This document shows, one piece after another, positions 41,456-52,854 of a stretch of 64,000 nucleotides of DNA (the first letter of the stretch is position 1; every line of letters begins with the position of its first letter). The translations under genes were made by a program, and so were the position numbers. Below the pieces are notes generated by a model, which worked only from the letters and a program-made list of their open reading frames with translations, was not told the DNA's origin and made no database searches. The DNA is from Ichthyophis bannanicus (lineage: Eukaryota > Chordata > Amphibia > Gymnophiona > Ichthyophiidae), in contig CM066033.1 in the NCBI GenBank assembly GCA_033557465.1, positions 1,355,917,834-1,355,981,833 on the forward strand, written 5' to 3'.

Positions 41456-42089
41456 TCAAGAAAGTTAGGTGAGGGTCCCATGTTGGATATAACTGGAGAA
41501 TTGTTTCATGAGCAGTAAAAGCCCACATTCCTTGACCAAGGAGTAATGGGTTGATGGTCTGCACAATTTCCTGGGGCAGTGGGTTATTTCTATTTTTGGC
41601 TGGTTGAGGGGTAGAAGTCTTGACCCCTCTTTAGCACACAGGTCTGGCGAAGCATACACAGATGGTTGGGCACATGTTGATGACAGGAAATAAAAGTTAT
41701 TAATTACTTGACTTCCTTAACTGGGGTACTTGAACATTTAATTTGACAGGGCCCAGCAGTGCGCTTCATGAGTTCTACAGACTTATTAGAAATGTGTACA
41801 ATGATAAAAACATATGTATATGGTGAAAGAGTGATATATTCAGGGCATTAATTAGGTTCTATTTTATATCACTTGATTATTTTTACACTCCTGGGGGGTA
41901 ACTTTAAAAAGTCTTTTCTATGTGTGAAGTCTGACTTACACAGATAAAAGGCCTTTAACAAAATCGAATGGCAGTATACTTATGTATAAATATTATGGTG
42001 ACCAGATGGCGCATACTAATACGCATGCCACGTGTAGGCATTCTCATGGGCACAGTGAAGGTTGAGCTGGGGAGGTATTGCAACGCATC

Positions 42090-42690
42090 TACGTATTTTA
42101 TAAAATATATGAGTAATCACTTAAAGGCATATTTTACAAATGATGTCCAAGTGCAATCTGGGATGTCCAAGCCAGAATGTCTAAATAAAAAAGCAAGCTT
42201 GTCCAAGTTCAGGCACAATTTCACAGACATGAACATGCCCTATATGGACATCTGCAGGGCCGTCTACATAGACATTCTGGAACAGTATTCAAAACTGGGG
42301 ACCAGAAAGGTCGAGGTCTGAATCCCATTGCTGCTGTCATTGTGATTGGAAAGTACTGGGGATGATAAAGTGCCATCTTCTCTACATCCTCCAGATATTT
42401 TATGGCCAAAACAAGCACTTGTCTGATGCCTATTCAAGCTGTAGCAGTTCTAAACTTGGACGGGGTTGCAGATGTCACCAACATTTCTGAAATTGAGTGG
42501 GGTGTCTAAGTCCATTAGACTGCCCCAGACATGCCTCTGCTATACCCGCTGCCTACTTGGCCATCCCTGCACAGGAGATGTCTTTAAAAGCCATTTGTAA
42601 AATGGCTCTAGGGACATCTCCTTGATTTGGACTTCAACATATACATTTTCGGACATCCAAATCTCAACTAAGGCTTTTAACATGATCTCC
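42090..42690 (+). repeat. Dispersed repeat with tRNA-like core, copy 2
   Basis: GATGTCCAAGTGCAATCTGGGATGTCCAAGCC aligns with copy 1, and the tRNA-like part is reduced to GAGGTCTGAATCCCATTGCTGCTG (42311-42336). The end carries GGACATCTCC and AAATCTCAACTAAGGC. An upstream extension (42000-42090) is shared with copy 3. Confidence 0.65.
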
Positions 42691-42699
42691 TTAGAGTAC

Positions 42700-44095
42700 A
42701 CCACACACAGAGATAAAGGTGAATAGCAAAAATGCTTTATTGAAACCTAGTCAATGCCAAGGCAACCAAACAACAAAAGAAACAAAGCCTGACACGGCCG
42801 TGTTTCAGCATCGCCTTCTTCAGGGGCAATGTCTGCTAGAAATAAAAACATAAATACGCAATCACCAATCGTTTTACATAATAAATTTTTAAAAATTGTT
42901 AATAAATTAATAATAAAATAACAAATGAACGGAGACTATGAGAACATGTTCCATAAAACAGGTCATTACATTGTGTATAGATAAATATAGGAGAAATTTA
43001 AAACATAAATAATCATCCTGCTGTGAATTTGAAATCACTACATTAATACAAATCACACTCTGAATCATATAAGGGGCAAGAAGTGCCATATAGAGACATA
43101 GACACATAAAAATTAATAAATAATAAATGATACCATAGTTAAAAATATTCATGGTCAGATATCATAAAAATGATAAAACTTAAAAATGATGTATAACAAA
43201 CATTCTAACCCAATCACCAATGACTATATAGATGTATGGTGTGTACTGATGGAGTACTTTAAAAACTTACAAATTGTTGTGTAGTCCTGAGATCTTGCCT
43301 TTCAGCATAGAATGCGAACAATCACTAAATTTAAGGAGAGGAGGCATGGTAATAAAAAATAGACCATAAACAATAAAAGATCATAAAAAATACAAACGAA
43401 AAACTCCACATAAAAACATGCATATAAAAACATGAATCAAAAGTAGAGAAATCTATATTAGTGTGTACAGGACCATCCTAGAGCAAAACCAAAGAATGAT
43501 CAAAAAGATCACTTAAGCATCATGGACACCATGAAAAGAGCCATCCCTGGAGAAGCATTGCTAACTTGGAGTGACCCATAATTCGGCCCAGAACTACCTT
43601 GAAATGAAATTTCATGCTACATGTATCATAACAGTAGCTGATAAGAATGAAGCTTTTCATGCAGAAGTAAGTCAACCGACCGATAAACTAATATCCATAT
43701 GAACTTGCCAATGGACATATATCACACAAGAGCCAAATCATGGGGTAGGCTGTATATTATAAATGGGAAGAAAATATATATTTCTCAAAGACAAAACAAG
43801 CCCTGGTCCTTAAAAAATTGATGTTGAGTAAGTTGTGGACAGAGCCAAAAGTCCATGAGAATTATGAGTAGACATCTGCAAAGATATGTCTAAAAGAAAG
43901 TTTTAAGTAAGAACAGACAAATCTAAGTTGCATGTAGAGTTAACAGCAGTGTTATTGGATCACAATGAATATCATAGAGATGGAACCGTGTCTACTCAAA
44001 AAAAAAATTAACATAAGAATATACAAGTTTATTGAGGCAAGTAATGAAAATTGGCATAAAGGGTGACTAAGTCAAGTGAGATGTTGTCTCCGTGC
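42700..44095 (-). mobile_element. Probable PLE remnant with hammerhead motif
   Basis: The first 140 bases (42700-42840) contain a hammerhead-type motif on the minus strand and TTTATTGAAACCTAGTC, a sequence style seen in PLE ends. The following AT-rich kilobase has no coding remnant I can identify. Assignment rests on the ribozyme motif and is tentative; the right limit is set by the SINE at 44105. Confidence 0.4.
42784..42829 (-). ncRNA. Hammerhead ribozyme motif, near-canonical
   Basis: On the minus strand: stem I GCC..., core CUGAAGA, a short stem II closing AG/CU around GCGAUG, GAAA, a palindromic stem III CACGGCCGUG, then UC at the cleavage place and AGGC closing stem I with one A-C mismatch. 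All invariant core bases are present. The tiny stem III is typical of PLE-type hammerheads, which are thought to act better as dimers. Confidence 0.7.
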
Positions 44096-44104
44096 TGACT
44101 TGAT

Positions 44105-44385
44105 GCCTCTTTTTATTTATTTATTTATTTTATTTATATTCTCTTATATACCGCGCTATTCTGCATCAGTGCGGTTTACATTGAACAAACTGAAATTACA
44201 TTGAACAGGGCATTATATCTTGGAGAGAACTATTTTACAGGGAACATGGGCTATGGAGGGTTAAGTGGCTTGCCCAAGACCACAAGGAGCACCTGTGGGA
44301 CTAGAAACCCCAGTCCTTCCAGCCCTAGGTTGCTGTCCTCTAGTGGGATTTGAACCACCGACCTTCCGGCCTGAAGTACCTTGCC
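44105..44385 (-). mobile_element. SINE with L2-like tail, complete-looking
   Basis: On the minus strand: GGTGGTTCAAATCCCACTAG (B-box, about 44343-44362), a core with CTTGTGGTCTTGGGCAAGCC and ACTTAACCCTCC, then GTAAACCGCACTGATGC, AGAATAGCGCGGTATATAAG (44145-44178) and (AAAT)n. The final 40 bases match the 3' hairpin of the L2-like LINEs, so that LINE probably supplies the reverse transcriptase. Confidence 0.8.
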
Positions 44386-44479
44386 CCAACCATAGAACAG
44401 ATATAGACAAAGGTATTCAATTTCAAGTCTGAATATTAGAATTAGAGTGGCCTTAATAAAATACCTTTGGGACTCTCCA

Positions 44480-45060
44480 CCTGTTATAAAATTGGGCCTA
44501 TAGAGGATAAAACTGTGCACAAATAAAATAGGGGCAAAGAAAGCATGTGCCTACTAATCCATGCAGAGGCATTCGTGGGGACATAGTTTGGGTGGGGCAG
44601 AAATGGAGTTCCAACATACATGCATATTTTATAAAATAGGTAGATATAGATGTGGAGGGGAAATTTTGAAGATATATCCAAGTGTAATCTGGGAAATCTA
44701 AGCCAGAACATCTGAAAGAAAATGCAGGCACATCCAGGCGCAGACATGATTTCACAAATTTGGACATGCCTGATATGGAAGTCTACAGGGGCATCTACAA
44801 AGACATCCCCAGAATAGCATTTCAGAGCCTAAACATCTAGGAATAGCCTAATGTTAGAGTAATGGGCTTGGAACAGGGCAGTCATGGTTCAAACCCCACT
44901 GCTGCTATTGTTGGCATTGTACTGGGGCTGATGGCATGCATCCTCTGAATGTTTTTCAGCCAAAGCTGGCACCGCTTCTGTGTCGAGTAGGTTTAAACTT
45001 CCATGAGACCCCAGACATCCATGACATTTCTGAAATCAGGCAGGGATGCCCAGGTTCCTG
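44480..45060 (+). repeat. Dispersed repeat with tRNA-like core, copy 3
   Basis: It aligns with copies 1 and 2: ATCCAAGTGTAATCTGGG, GACATCCCCAGAATAG, then a tRNA-like TAGCCTAATGTTAGAGTAATG and CATGGTTCAAACCCC (44832-44905), and GACATCCATGACATTTCTGAAATC. Copy 2 shares the last block. Confidence 0.7.
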
Positions 45061-45084
45061 AGAATGCCAAGACCATGTCCCCTG

Positions 45085-45590
45085 TTCAGCTGACCAGATA
45101 GCATCTTCTGTGCCCGGCCAGTCTGGATATTCAGTAGGGGAAACCGGATATATTTCGCCACTGAATATCTGGTCTCAATTAATGTGTAACTGTCCAATAT
45201 ATAAACTCCACAGTCAGTATATTTTTAAAATGCCAACCACTACATTTAAGTTGAAACTGGATATTTAGTGCCAGTATCTGGGTAGTGACCAGCGCTGAAT
45301 AGCACTTTTGGTACTGTGGTGATTTTCACTATCTGGATAGTTATCGCATGGTACTTAAGACAGTTTTTCTGCTGTGCTAAGATATGCAGATAGTTATCCA
45401 GAGAGAAACTCCTGCTCCACCCCTAAGCTGCCCCTGATCCAGAATCCAGATAGTGCCAAGGCGGTCTTTTTTGATATTCAATGACACTATTCAATTGTGC
45501 TGCTGAATATCACTGACGGTCGGGTTTATCTTTTTAGCAGGTGCTGTTAACTTGCTAATTCCTACTGAATATCCAGTTCTCAGAGACTAG
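45085..45590. repeat. MITE-like repeat rich in GATATTCAG motifs
   Basis: The left part CAGTCTGGATATTCAGTAGG and the right part CTACTGAATATCCAG are inverted copies, and variants of GAATATC, GGATATT and ATCTGGATAG recur throughout. There is no ORF. It looks like a decayed DNA-transposon derivative. Confidence 0.55.
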
Positions 45591-45619
45591 TTTTCTCCTT
45601 AGATACAGAACTGGTTTAG

Positions 45620-46437
45620 CGAGTGGCGTTCTCAGTCTCGTGGGCACCCAGAGTGGGAGCCCACCCCCCACCAGGTCCACATGGCACAGCCAGTGTGGCA
45701 AACCTACCTTAACGTCATGGGTATCCTGCCACGCTGCCTCCACTCTAGGCCTGTTGACTGTTCCCTCCCAGGCCGAAGTCTTGCATTGCTATTTTTTGGA
45801 AAGAACTTGCTCTATGGAAGTGTATTACTGATAAGAGGAATGTTTGGATCACTCCCTGATGAAGCCACAGGCAAAACCCTGTGGCGTCATTGGTAGTGTT
45901 GGAGTGGACGTGGCAGTACAAATTGAACAGATAAGTGCACTAACACTCGTCAGTATGACACTATAAATTTTATAAAAAAATATATAATAGTGAGAAATCT
46001 ATAACAGTGGAAACGAATAAATGAAGAAAGGAGGTTTTTTTTCTAGATCAATGATGTGAAAAGCAACTGTTTGGGCTGGAAATATTTGAATTGCCTAATA
46101 ACAAAAATTGATCATGTGACTGAGATCTTTTTCCTCCTACTCTTTTATGTCTGTTTTGTTGTTGATGAAAAAGTGATATTTATACTGTCACAACTGAGCG
46201 AATGAATGTATTTTCTTTGTATATAATAGATATTGGGCTTCATTATTTAATTGGGTCTTTTTGATTTTCTGGTTGGGGCCTGGAGCGGAAGCAGCGTGGC
46301 CTCTCACCCGCGATGTTAAGGTAGGTTTATCGCACTGGCTCCGCCATGTGGGTCTGACATTCAGCACCCCTCCTGGCCAGCACCCAGGGCGGGTTGCACC
46401 CACTACCCTATCCTTGGTACATCACTGGGTTTAGCTG
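45620..46437. mobile_element. DNA-transposon-like element with about 140-bp inverted ends
   Basis: Left block 45630-45760 and right block 46265-46437 are inverted homologues. Both contain CAAACCTACCTTAACGTC-type sequence and GCCACGCTGCCTCC-type sequence. The outer right end (inverse) reads CCCAGTGATGTACCAAGG, a CAGTG-type end seen in hAT-like families. The interior holds sequence of PLE type (hammerhead-like motif at 45848), perhaps a later insertion. No transposase is left. Confidence 0.55.
45848..45912 (+). ncRNA. Hammerhead-like motif (decayed)
   Basis: CUGAUGA is canonical, stem II GCC/GGC has a 3-base loop, the next bases are AAAA where GAAA is expected, and GUC occurs at the cleavage place. 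CACUCC and GGUAGUG can close a stem I with one bulge. The G-to-A change should abolish cleavage. Confidence 0.4.
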
Positions 46438-47804
46438 TTTCATAATGCACTGGTTTGTGTATTATGAGAAAAGTAGAGGTACCTATAGTGCTTTTACAAA
46501 ATAGGTTAAAAATAGGTGCCTTATTTGACTACTAAAATAAGCATCCTGTTATTAAAATGCCCCCAAAATAGGCAACTTGGCAAAGTGTGCCTTTATGTAA
46601 AGACGGTGGCTACTTTTCACCAACAGATTTTACATCTATTTTCAAAGGGAAAAATATTCCTTTAAATATTGATCCCTCTCCATGAATTTTCAGTGGCAAG
46701 TTACTTACAATGCTCCTGAAAATCCTTGCAGGCCACGCCGGCACTATACGGATGTGCTGTGTTGGATATGCCCCAACCTTAATTCTTTGCATCCAGGCCA
46801 CAGAATTGCATTTTGAAGTTTGAAAGTCCCATCCATATAGTCATGCAGGGCCATATTCAGCTGATGCATTACTGGAGATAGTTCCAGAGGGCTCATTGCA
46901 TCTATGTTGCCTTTATAAAAAAGATGTCAAACCAAAAAAATAATTTAAAAAACAAACAAACAAACAAGTAAAGGGACAATGAAATACTTCAGATAAGAAT
47001 AAACCCCAAAGCAACCCCTTCACAGAATAAAATGAGATCATTAGATGTGATTGGTGCATATATCTCGATCTAGTGAGGAGCTCACCATATCAATCATCAG
47101 TCCCCAATCTGCTATGTAAGTTATTATTCGATATATATATTTTTAGGCTCCTTGTAACAAATAAAATGAAGCATCGTAGAGCTGTCATGTGATTTACACC
47201 ACATTCGTTTACTTTTAAGTATATTGCTTACTCTTCAATCATCACAGAACAATCTTCCCACAATTCCAGCCACAGCAAAATCAGACCAGAAGCTTCTAGG
47301 TGCGTTGCCTTCAGTGTCATCATTCTGCTTCAGACCTAAGGTTGGAAACCTCCTAGCTTCGGTTTAGATCTCATGTGAAGATTTACTGCTTCAGGCTTGG
47401 CTCTGATTCATACTCCCTTTCCTTTCATAGCTAGCAAGGGCCAGTGGACTGGTACACTGGGAACTTAGAGGGAAATCTCTCCCCCCACCTCATTTCCCTT
47501 TCCTATATCACTTTGCTCCTTTTATGTCAATTGTAATTGGATTTAGACTTGAAAGCTGTTTAGATACTTTTATGATTCATAGTACATCAAATAAATTCCA
47601 AACTTTCAAATTCGAAGCAGGACATTTTGGCCTGAATGCAAAGCATTATATCACCATTCCTACTATGAAACATGGTTGTGTAAACATCATATAATTGGGA
47701 TGTCTCTCATTGGCAGGGACTAGACACTTTTCAGGATAAAAAAAAAATGAATAAAGTACAGAAAAGTCAAAACTCTGCTGTCCTCCCTGTGCAAGAAGTG
47801 GGGA
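46438..47804. other. Unassigned intergenic sequence
   Basis: No domain or named repeat recognised. A (CAAA)n run occurs near 46950-46965. Open frames are short. Confidence 0.35.
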
Positions 47805-48190
47805 AATAGCCTAGTGGTTAGAACAGCAACCTGGTGACCAAAAGACCACCCTTGTGACCTTGGGCAAGTCAGATTACCCTCCATTGCCTTGGAAGAAAGG
47901 CCTATTCAACAAACCAAAAAAAACCCCTAACCAGGGTAAAATCCAAATATATAAATGTAAAGCAACCCTGGTACCTAAGACCACAGTCTTCTAAGTCATT
48001 TTAAATAACACATTTTTTTGTCGGAAAGGCCAACCAAGCAAAGAGGATCATGCCTCAAGCTGTCGTGGCCCGTCCATTTTATTCAATTAAAAAACTCCTA
48101 TAAACCAATCCCGGTGATACTGCCAAGAAAACCCAGGAGCTTCTGGGTCGCCAGGAGTCAGCACTGACTCGAAGGCACACATTGCATTTT
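47805..48190 (+). mobile_element. tRNA-headed SINE split by a PLE end piece
   Basis: The head (ATAGCCTAGTGGTTAGAAC, 47817-47835) and core (CTTGTGACCTTGGGCAAG) end at GAAAGGCCT (47903). The SINE resumes at about 48104 with GGTGATACTGCCAAG and ends with CACTGACTCGAAGGCACAC, the BovB-like tail. Between (about 47913-48103) is a block whose TTTTTGTCGGAA and TGCCTCAAGCTGT parts resemble the PLE terminal repeat at 13430-13500. Confidence 0.65.
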
Positions 48191-48284
48191 TTGTATAAAC
48201 CACTTTGGAAGCAGCAACAAACATGTTACTTAGCTGAATCCTTTGTAAGTAGAAAGCTGTGTAATAATGCCGCAGTCAGCAAAG

Positions 48285-48345
48285 AGACGACGTCACATTT
48301 TTCGGGGTATGTTCAATAATCCCCTGCTTCAGGTCAAAGCTGCCA
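48285..48345 (-). ncRNA. Hammerhead-like motif (weak)
   Basis: On the minus strand: CUGAAGCA, stem II GGGG/CCCC, GAAA, then a stretch ending GACGUC. Stem III pairs badly. Its place beside a PLE-like end piece is the main support. Confidence 0.3.
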
Positions 48346-48379
48346 CGCAGAAATTTCTCAGCCATTGAATGGCTTGCAG

Positions 48380-48530
48380 CGCGTTACAAATGCTTAGTAA
48401 TACCGTAGTAGTAGTAGCAAGTAGATTGTGAGCCCTTTGGGGATGAGGGAATATATCCAATACCTGAATATAGTGTTTGCAACCGCTCTGATGCCTTTCA
48501 GCCTGGGCAGTATATCAAGAAATTAATTAA
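48380..48530 (+). repeat. L2-derived 3' end
   Basis: GTAGTAGTAGTAGCAAGTAGATTGTGAGCCCTTTGGGGATGAGGG leads to AACCGCTCTGATGCC and GGGCAGTATATCAAG, an L2-type 3' end with a decayed hairpin. Confidence 0.55.
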
Positions 48531-50250
48531 AGCTCCCTGCAGATAGATCTCAGCTGTGCGGGGAGCTCTGTTTGTGGGTGGGAGGGGGCGGGCTGCAGGC
48601 GGAGCGAGGGCAGGCTGTGGGCAGCACCACGACCCTGGATGTATAGGGCTGATTCCGAGATGGCCCTGTACATCCAGTGTTGGTCATTTGTACGGGGGCT
48701 TATTCCACTTCGGAGGTGGAGTAAGTTCCCCTAGACAAAGGGGCCCGCCAAAGAGGTGAGGGGCACAGGAGGTTCCCCACAGCCTGATCCTGGCCAAGGC
48801 AGCCCGATTGGGGGTTGGACTGTGGGGAAAAGAACATTTCCGTTGCTGTCGAGGATTGCGGCTCTTGCATGGAGTCATGGTGACATGGCAACAGGATGCC
48901 ACACCACCACTGCTCCATGCAGGAGCCAGGCTGGGTTAGCTGGGGAGTTAGATGTCTGGACGGCCAGAATTGGGGCGCACCCTGTACATTCAGGCTGGTA
49001 GATCTGATTCTGATGCCGTGGGAACGTCTAGCCCCCACAGGATCAGAATTGGGTACACCAGAGCATGTCCTGATTCTGACTGGCCGGACAGGCAGGAGAC
49101 GCACACAACAGAATTGGCCTCCATGTGTTTATTTTTGCATTTAAAGAGATGGTGTCTTTGTTATTTAAGGGAGTTGTACTGAGTGGGATTGGGATTCTGG
49201 AATTTGTTTTTCAATTATTGGGCTCATAAGAGGAGACTTAAAGACGGACCGTGGGTGTGGGTGGGGGGGAGGGTGAACCCAAAAATTTAAAGAGATAGTA
49301 TCTTAATTTGGAGAACATGCTATAATGCAGAATAAAAATGTAAAATAGATTTTTCAGATTTATGGTGGGTGGGGGGGTCTAGTCAGGAGTTAAGGGTGTA
49401 TGTTTGTGTTTTGATGAGGAGTCAGAGGAAGGGAAACAATTTCTTTTATGGAAAGTGGGTTAAATGGCTTAAGAGGTGTTAATAACTTCTGTTTTGCACA
49501 GGAAAGTGGTAGCGGTATGAACAGAGTGTGAGGACCATTTTTAGAGGGGGTTTACATCATTTTAATATTATATTGAGTATAATTTATTTTAAAATGTACT
49601 TTTCCTATATTAATAAATGGGCATCACTATGGCAAACATCATAGTAACCATTTGAAGCGGTCAATTTCCATCACAGCATACAGATGGAATCCCAAGCCTA
49701 AGGGGAAGCTGAGATTTGACGCCATATTGGTGCTTCCCTGGAGACACCATAGAAACCCCTTAGTTGCATTCTAGAGCCAGGGGTATCTCCTAGGATACCT
49801 GAGTTTCTTTAAGGTAGAGACCACCAGGAAAGCGAAGTGAACAGACCAATGTTTGAATGGCTGGGAGTCCAGACCTCTTGGAAGCCTAAATTAATGGTTT
49901 GCAGGGTAAAGTTAGAGCTGCCCATGAATGAGTGTTATGTGTATGTGGGGAAAATGCATAAAGTTGCACACGGTCTTTTGCCACTGTGTCTGGGCGTGAA
50001 AGTGAATGAATGAAATCTAATTTAACCTGGAACACCCCAGGTTGTAACTGCTGACAAGAACTCCAATTAAAGAGCCATCAAGTAAATAAACTTGAAGAGT
50101 CCATACACTCAATAGGTCATAGGCTAAGCATAGCCAGGATCCAGTAGGGCCAGTACAGACCTTGAATGGTAAATGGAATGATGAATCACTTTGCGGAAAT
50201 ACGGCCATAAGTGATTGCCCTTGAAAATCGACTTAGTTGAAAAGAGAATA
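48531..50250. other. Unassigned; GC-rich to 49130, then AT-rich
   Basis: The first 600 bases are GC-rich with several overlapping open frames on both strands (longest 134 codons, minus strand 48700-49104). None has a recognisable motif and both strands are open together, as expected of GC-rich non-coding DNA. The remainder holds nothing I can name. Confidence 0.4.
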
Positions 50251-50483
50251 AATTGTTAGCTGAGTGAATGCATGTGCGGAGATAGAGTAGCTTTTAAACT
50301 AGATAATAGGGGAGAGCTGACAGTTGCCCAAGTGCACATGGTTCGGAACAATGTATCCTTGAAAGATACTACCAAAAGAATGAAGTTAGGGCATATCAGC
50401 AGAGAGGTTCCAATAAAGACAAAAGTAGCCCACATGCCCTTGAGCAGACAAAGCTTAAAGATTCCAAATTACCCTGTCTACAG

Positions 50484-50617
50484 ATAGAAACATTGAAAAA
50501 TGACAACAGAAAAAGACCACATGGCCTATCTAGTCTGTCCTTCCATATCGACAACTACAATAGTCCCCATTTTTCCTTTAGAGATCCTCTGTGTTTGTCT
50601 CATGCTTTTTTGAATTC
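50484..50617 (-). mobile_element. CR1 3'-end piece inserted in CR1
   Basis: GAAAAATGACAACAGAAAAAGACCACATGGCC to GCTTTTTTGAATTCAGATAG is the inverse of the 3' end of the 27.9 kb CR1 type. CAGATAG occurs on both sides, a possible short target duplication. Confidence 0.65.
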
Positions 50618-50633
50618 AGATAGTCAGATTAAT

Positions 50634-51383
50634 ATGAATAAGCTACAGTCTCTAAAATGCTTGTATGCAAATGCTAGAAGTCTAAGAAATAAGATGGTAA
50701 AGTTAGAATATATAGCACTAAATGAGAGGTTAGATATGATTGGTATCTCAGAGACATGGTGGAAGGAGGACAACCAGTGGGTACAAACTATATCGTAATG
50801 ATAGAGCTGATCAAATTGGTGGAGGGGTTGCGCTCTATGTTAGAGAGGGCATTGAGTCACAAAGGATTAAAGTTTTGCAGGAACCAAATTTGCTGTAGAA
50901 TATCTATGGATTGAAATTCCATGTAAAAAGGGGAAGACGATGGCAGTGGAAGTGTACTATCGACCACCTGGCCAGAATGAACAAATGGATGAGGAACTGC
51001 TCAAAGAAATCAGGGAAGCTAACAAACGTTACAGCACAGTAATAATAATGGGTGATTTCAATTACCCCGGTATTGACTGGGTCAGCGTAACGGCAGGACA
51101 TGCTAGGGAGATAAAGTTTCTAGATTAAATAAATGACTGCTTCTTGGAGCAGCTGGTTCATGACCTGACCAGAGGGGAAACCATTTTGGACCTAGTCCTT
51201 AGTGGAATACCAGATGTGGTGCAAGAGATAAGGGTATTGGGACCACTTGGCAGCAGTGATCATAGCATGATGGCGTGTGATTTAATTAATGGAGGAGGGA
51301 TGTTAAGGAAATCCACAGTACTACCTTTTAACTTTCAAAAGGGAGACTATGATAAAATGAGGAAAACAGTTAAAAAAATCTAA
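50634..51383 (+). pseudogene. CR1 ORF2 endonuclease domain
   Basis: Open pieces read LKCLYANARSLRNKM and MIGISETWWKEDN (50640-50790), VEVYYRPPGQNEQMDEELL and IIMGDFNYPGIDWVSV (50940-51128), and EQLVHDLTRGETILDLVLS with SSDHSMMAC (51144-51383). These are the expected endonuclease blocks in order, including GDFN and SDH. Breaks occur near 50795, 50900 and at the TAA 51126-51128. Confidence 0.8.
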
Positions 51384-51824
51384 AAGGGGCAGTTGCTTGA
51401 GTGTTGTTCAAAAATACTATCTTGGAAGCCCAGACCAGTTATATTCCATGCTTTAAGAAAAGTGGAAGGAAGTCCAAAAAACTGCCAGCATGGGAGGTCA
51501 GAGAGGCTGGTGTTGCCAAAAAAGCATCGTTCAGGAAATGGAAAAAAAGAGCCAAATGATGAAAACTGAAAACAGCACAAGCACTGGCAAGTTAAATGCA
51601 AGGCATTGATAAGGCAAGCAAAGAGAGAATTTGAGAAGAAGCTTGCTGTGGAAGCAAAAACACATAATGAAGACTTTTTCCAGTATATTTGTAGCAAAAA
51701 AAAAAAAAAAAGTGAGAGATGATAGAGGGGTAAAAGGGACACTAAGAGGGGGCAAGGCCATAGCGGAGAGACTGAATGAATTTTTGATTCGGTCTTTACT
51801 GAGGAAGATATAGGGATCTTACCC

Positions 51825-52854
51825 ATGACTGAAGTGATATTTAAAGGAAATACTGCAAAGGAATTGAAAGAAATATTGATACATCGAGAAGATGTGTTAC
51901 AACTATTGGAGAAACTGAAGAGTAGTAAATCACCTGGACCAGATGGTATACATGCAAGAATGTTGAAAGAACTGAAATATGAGATTGCAGACCTGCTATT
52001 AGTAATCTGTGAACTATCATTAAAATCATCTGTAATACCTGAAGATTGGAGGATGGCCAATGTAATGCCAATTTTTAAAAAGGGTTCCAGGGGTGATCCA
52101 GGAAATTACAGACTGGTGAGCCTGACATCATTACTAGGCATCAAAATGGCAGATGAAATTTAATGTGGACAAGTGCAAATTATGCACCTAGGAAAGAAAA
52201 ACCCAAACTATGGTTACACGATGCAAGGTTCGACATTAGGAACCACCACCCAGGAAAATGATTTAGGCATCATTGTGGATAACAAGTTAAAATCCTCTGC
52301 CCAGTGTGTAGCGGCAGCCAAGAGAGCAAATAGAATGCTAGGTATCATAAGGAAAGGAATGGAAAATAAAACAAAGGATATTATAATGCATCTGTATCGT
52401 TCCATGGTGCGACCGCACCTTGAATATTGTGTGCAATTCTGGTCACCGTATCTTAAAAAGGATATAGAGTTATTAGAAAAGGTAGAGAAGAGCCACCAAA
52501 ATGGTAAAAGGGATGGAAGGATACCCCTATGAAGAGAGGCTGAAAAAGTTAGGGCTCTTCACCCTGGAAAAGAGATGGCTGAGGGGAGATATGATAGAGG
52601 TCTATAAATTAATGAATGGAGTGGAACGGGTAAACATAGATCGATTGTTTACGTCATCAGAATATAAAAAGACTAGGGGACATGCAATAAAGCTACAGGG
52701 TAAACTATTTAAGACTAATAAGAGAAAATATTTTTGCACTCAACGTGTAATCAAACTCTGGAGTTTGTTACCGGAAGATGTAGTAAAAGCTGTTAGTGTT
52801 GTTGTGGTTAAGTGCCGTCGAGTCGGAGTCGACTCATGGCGACCCTCTGGATAG
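51825..52854 (+). pseudogene. CR1 ORF2 with RT core deleted
   Basis: The RT fingers (KLKSSKSPGPDGI, VIPEDWRMANVMPIFKKGS, GNYRLVSLTS) run to 52136 and are joined directly to the post-RT segment WQMKFN (read as KMADEI out of frame). About 660 bases, including the motif A and FADD aspartates, are missing compared with the copy at 33.8-34.4 kb. A second piece (52173-52532) and a third (52501-52854) carry the post-RT domain with frameshifts near 52510. The copy cannot make an active RT. Confidence 0.8.

Noticed and set aside
48700..49104. 134-codon minus-strand frame in GC-rich DNA
   Set aside because: Both strands are open over the same GC-rich stretch and no motif is visible, so it is most likely a composition effect.
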